The position numbers and the translations under genes are program-made. A stretch of 35,572 nt of DNA from an uncultured Prevotellaceae bacterium (GTDB lineage: Bacteria; Bacteroidota; Bacteroidia; Bacteroidales; Bacteroidaceae), in the NCBI GenBank assembly GCA_902761605.1, contig CACWLC010000024.1, positions 1 to 35,572 of the forward strand, given 5' to 3'. The first letter of the stretch is position 1; every line of letters starts with the position of its first letter. Positions 35,275 to 35,572 of the stretch are shown here, piece by piece. Under the pieces are notes generated by a model, which had not been told where the DNA came from, did not search any database, and saw only the letters and a program-made list of their open reading frames with translations.

Positions 35275-35307
35275 GTCCCCCGAAGTAACACTTTTTCTTC
35301 GAGGGAC
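35275..35307. repeat. Inverted repeat GTCCCCCGAAG / CTTCGAGGGAC
   Basis: Eleven-base arms (35275-35285 and 35297-35307) pair at ten positions around an 11-base loop that ends in five Ts. The left arm's GTCCCCC is also present as a direct repeat just upstream (35264-35270). A wider outer pair, TTTTGTCCC with GGGACAAAA, uses the upstream copy. The arrangement resembles a recombinase or regulator binding region, but no such gene is visible. Confidence 0.6.
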
Positions 35308-35340
35308 AAAAATTTCATCATAGTTGATTCGCACTATTTT

Positions 35341-35496
35341 ATGAACCAGAAAAAACTTCTTAACGTTGCTTTAAGAGTTGGCAAGGGAAGTATGGGAATG
35401 CAAGGAATTACCGAATTATTTCACCCTTGGGCCAAGAAAAGTTTTTATTGGATGCCCTGCAGACGGCAAAAAGTTTTGAAAAAATTCGAGGAATAA
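35341..35496 (+). CDS. Doubtful small open frame, 51 codons
   Basis: ATG at 35341 opens a frame reading MNQKKLLNVALRVGKGSMGM and ending KKFEE before TAA. It is basic and aromatic-rich. The frame is open further upstream to an ATG at 35194. I do not recognise it, there is no consensus promoter just before it, and chance is a real possibility. No function is proposed. Confidence 0.2.
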   Translation: MNQKKLLNVALRVGKGSMGMQGITELFHPWAKKSFYWMPCRRQKVLKKFEE

Positions 35497-35528
35497 GGCA
35501 CCTGGTACTTGCAGAATACGGCTTGCAC

Positions 35529-35536
35529 TAACTTTG
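35529..35536 (+). promoter_or_regulatory. Possible -7 box near the right edge
   Basis: TAACTTTG matches TAnnTTTG. No TTTG at the standard distance upstream. It could serve a gene that begins outside the window. Confidence 0.35.
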
Positions 35537-35572
35537 CGACGGAAAAAGTAAGTGTGACTCGCTTCGCCCGGA

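Larger units (their letters stand above)
35161..35572. other. Mostly non-coding tail of the window
   Basis: After the mnmE terminator there is no recognisable gene on either strand up to the window end. The region holds a hairpin at 35275-35307, a direct repeat TGTCCCCC (35263-35270 and 35274-35281), a doubtful 51-codon frame (35341-35496) and a possible -7 box at 35529-35536. The next gene presumably starts beyond the right edge. Confidence 0.6.

Overview
The window is a chromosomal segment from a member of the Bacteroidota, most likely a Prevotella-like Bacteroidales. Four things point there. Promoters follow the TTTG-N19-21-TAnnTTTG pattern of this phylum (best at 2055-2086, 10214-10245, 26193-26224 and 27210-27240) and Shine-Dalgarno sites are scarce. 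LpxC and FabZ are fused. An NfnA/NfnB-like flavoenzyme is fused into one chain. Several proteins belong to families largely confined to this phylum (DUF5687- and DUF5715-type, a PD40 protein, a membrane-anchored AraC regulator). Nearly everything is housekeeping. I see no transposase, CRISPR array, phage gene cluster, antibiotic resistance gene or obvious defence system.

Layout. 1-357 (minus): start of a lipoprotein carboxylesterase cut by the window edge. 485-1609 (minus): membrane-bound AraC-type regulator with its own promoter and a leader of about 174 nt. 1610-2299: non-coding, holding a concentric inverted repeat and a plus-strand promoter that drives a putative small RNA. 2300-5439 (minus): operon of a DEDD exonuclease, rlmI and tilS. 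5537-10138 (plus): ftsK, a LolA-like protein and a large membrane protein. 10267-10651: four tRNAs (Lys, Lys, Thr, Gly). 10695-11426 (minus): a DUF5715-like protein with an M15-peptidase-like residue pattern. 11537-19423 (plus): tight operon phoH-purC-ubiE-aroE-purM-prfA-pyrF-HD hydrolase. 19474-26075 (plus): lpxD, lpxC-fabZ, lpxA, miaA, penicillin-binding protein 1A. 26076-26498: non-coding, with a compact promoter-to-terminator unit (candidate small RNA, about 88 nt) and the structured leader of rplU. 26499-27098: rplU-rpmA. 27281-35160 (plus): serS, NfnAB-like fusion, ttcA, PD40 protein, nucleoside phosphorylase, mnmE. 35161-35572: mostly non-coding, with inverted repeats and one doubtful 51-codon frame.

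How the genes fit together. Three themes recur. One is RNA modification and translation: tilS, rlmI, miaA, ttcA, mnmE, serS, prfA, rplU, rpmA and four tRNAs. The second is the cell envelope: the first lipid A steps (lpxA, lpxC, lpxD), 3-hydroxyacyl-ACP dehydration (fabZ), peptidoglycan synthesis (PBP1A), lipoprotein transport (LolA) and chromosome segregation at the septum (FtsK). The third is central biosynthesis: purine (purC, purM), pyrimidine (pyrF), shikimate (aroE) and menaquinone (ubiE/menG). The most open questions lie in the non-coding DNA: the concentric dyad at 1867-2007, the two candidate small RNAs and the rplU leader.
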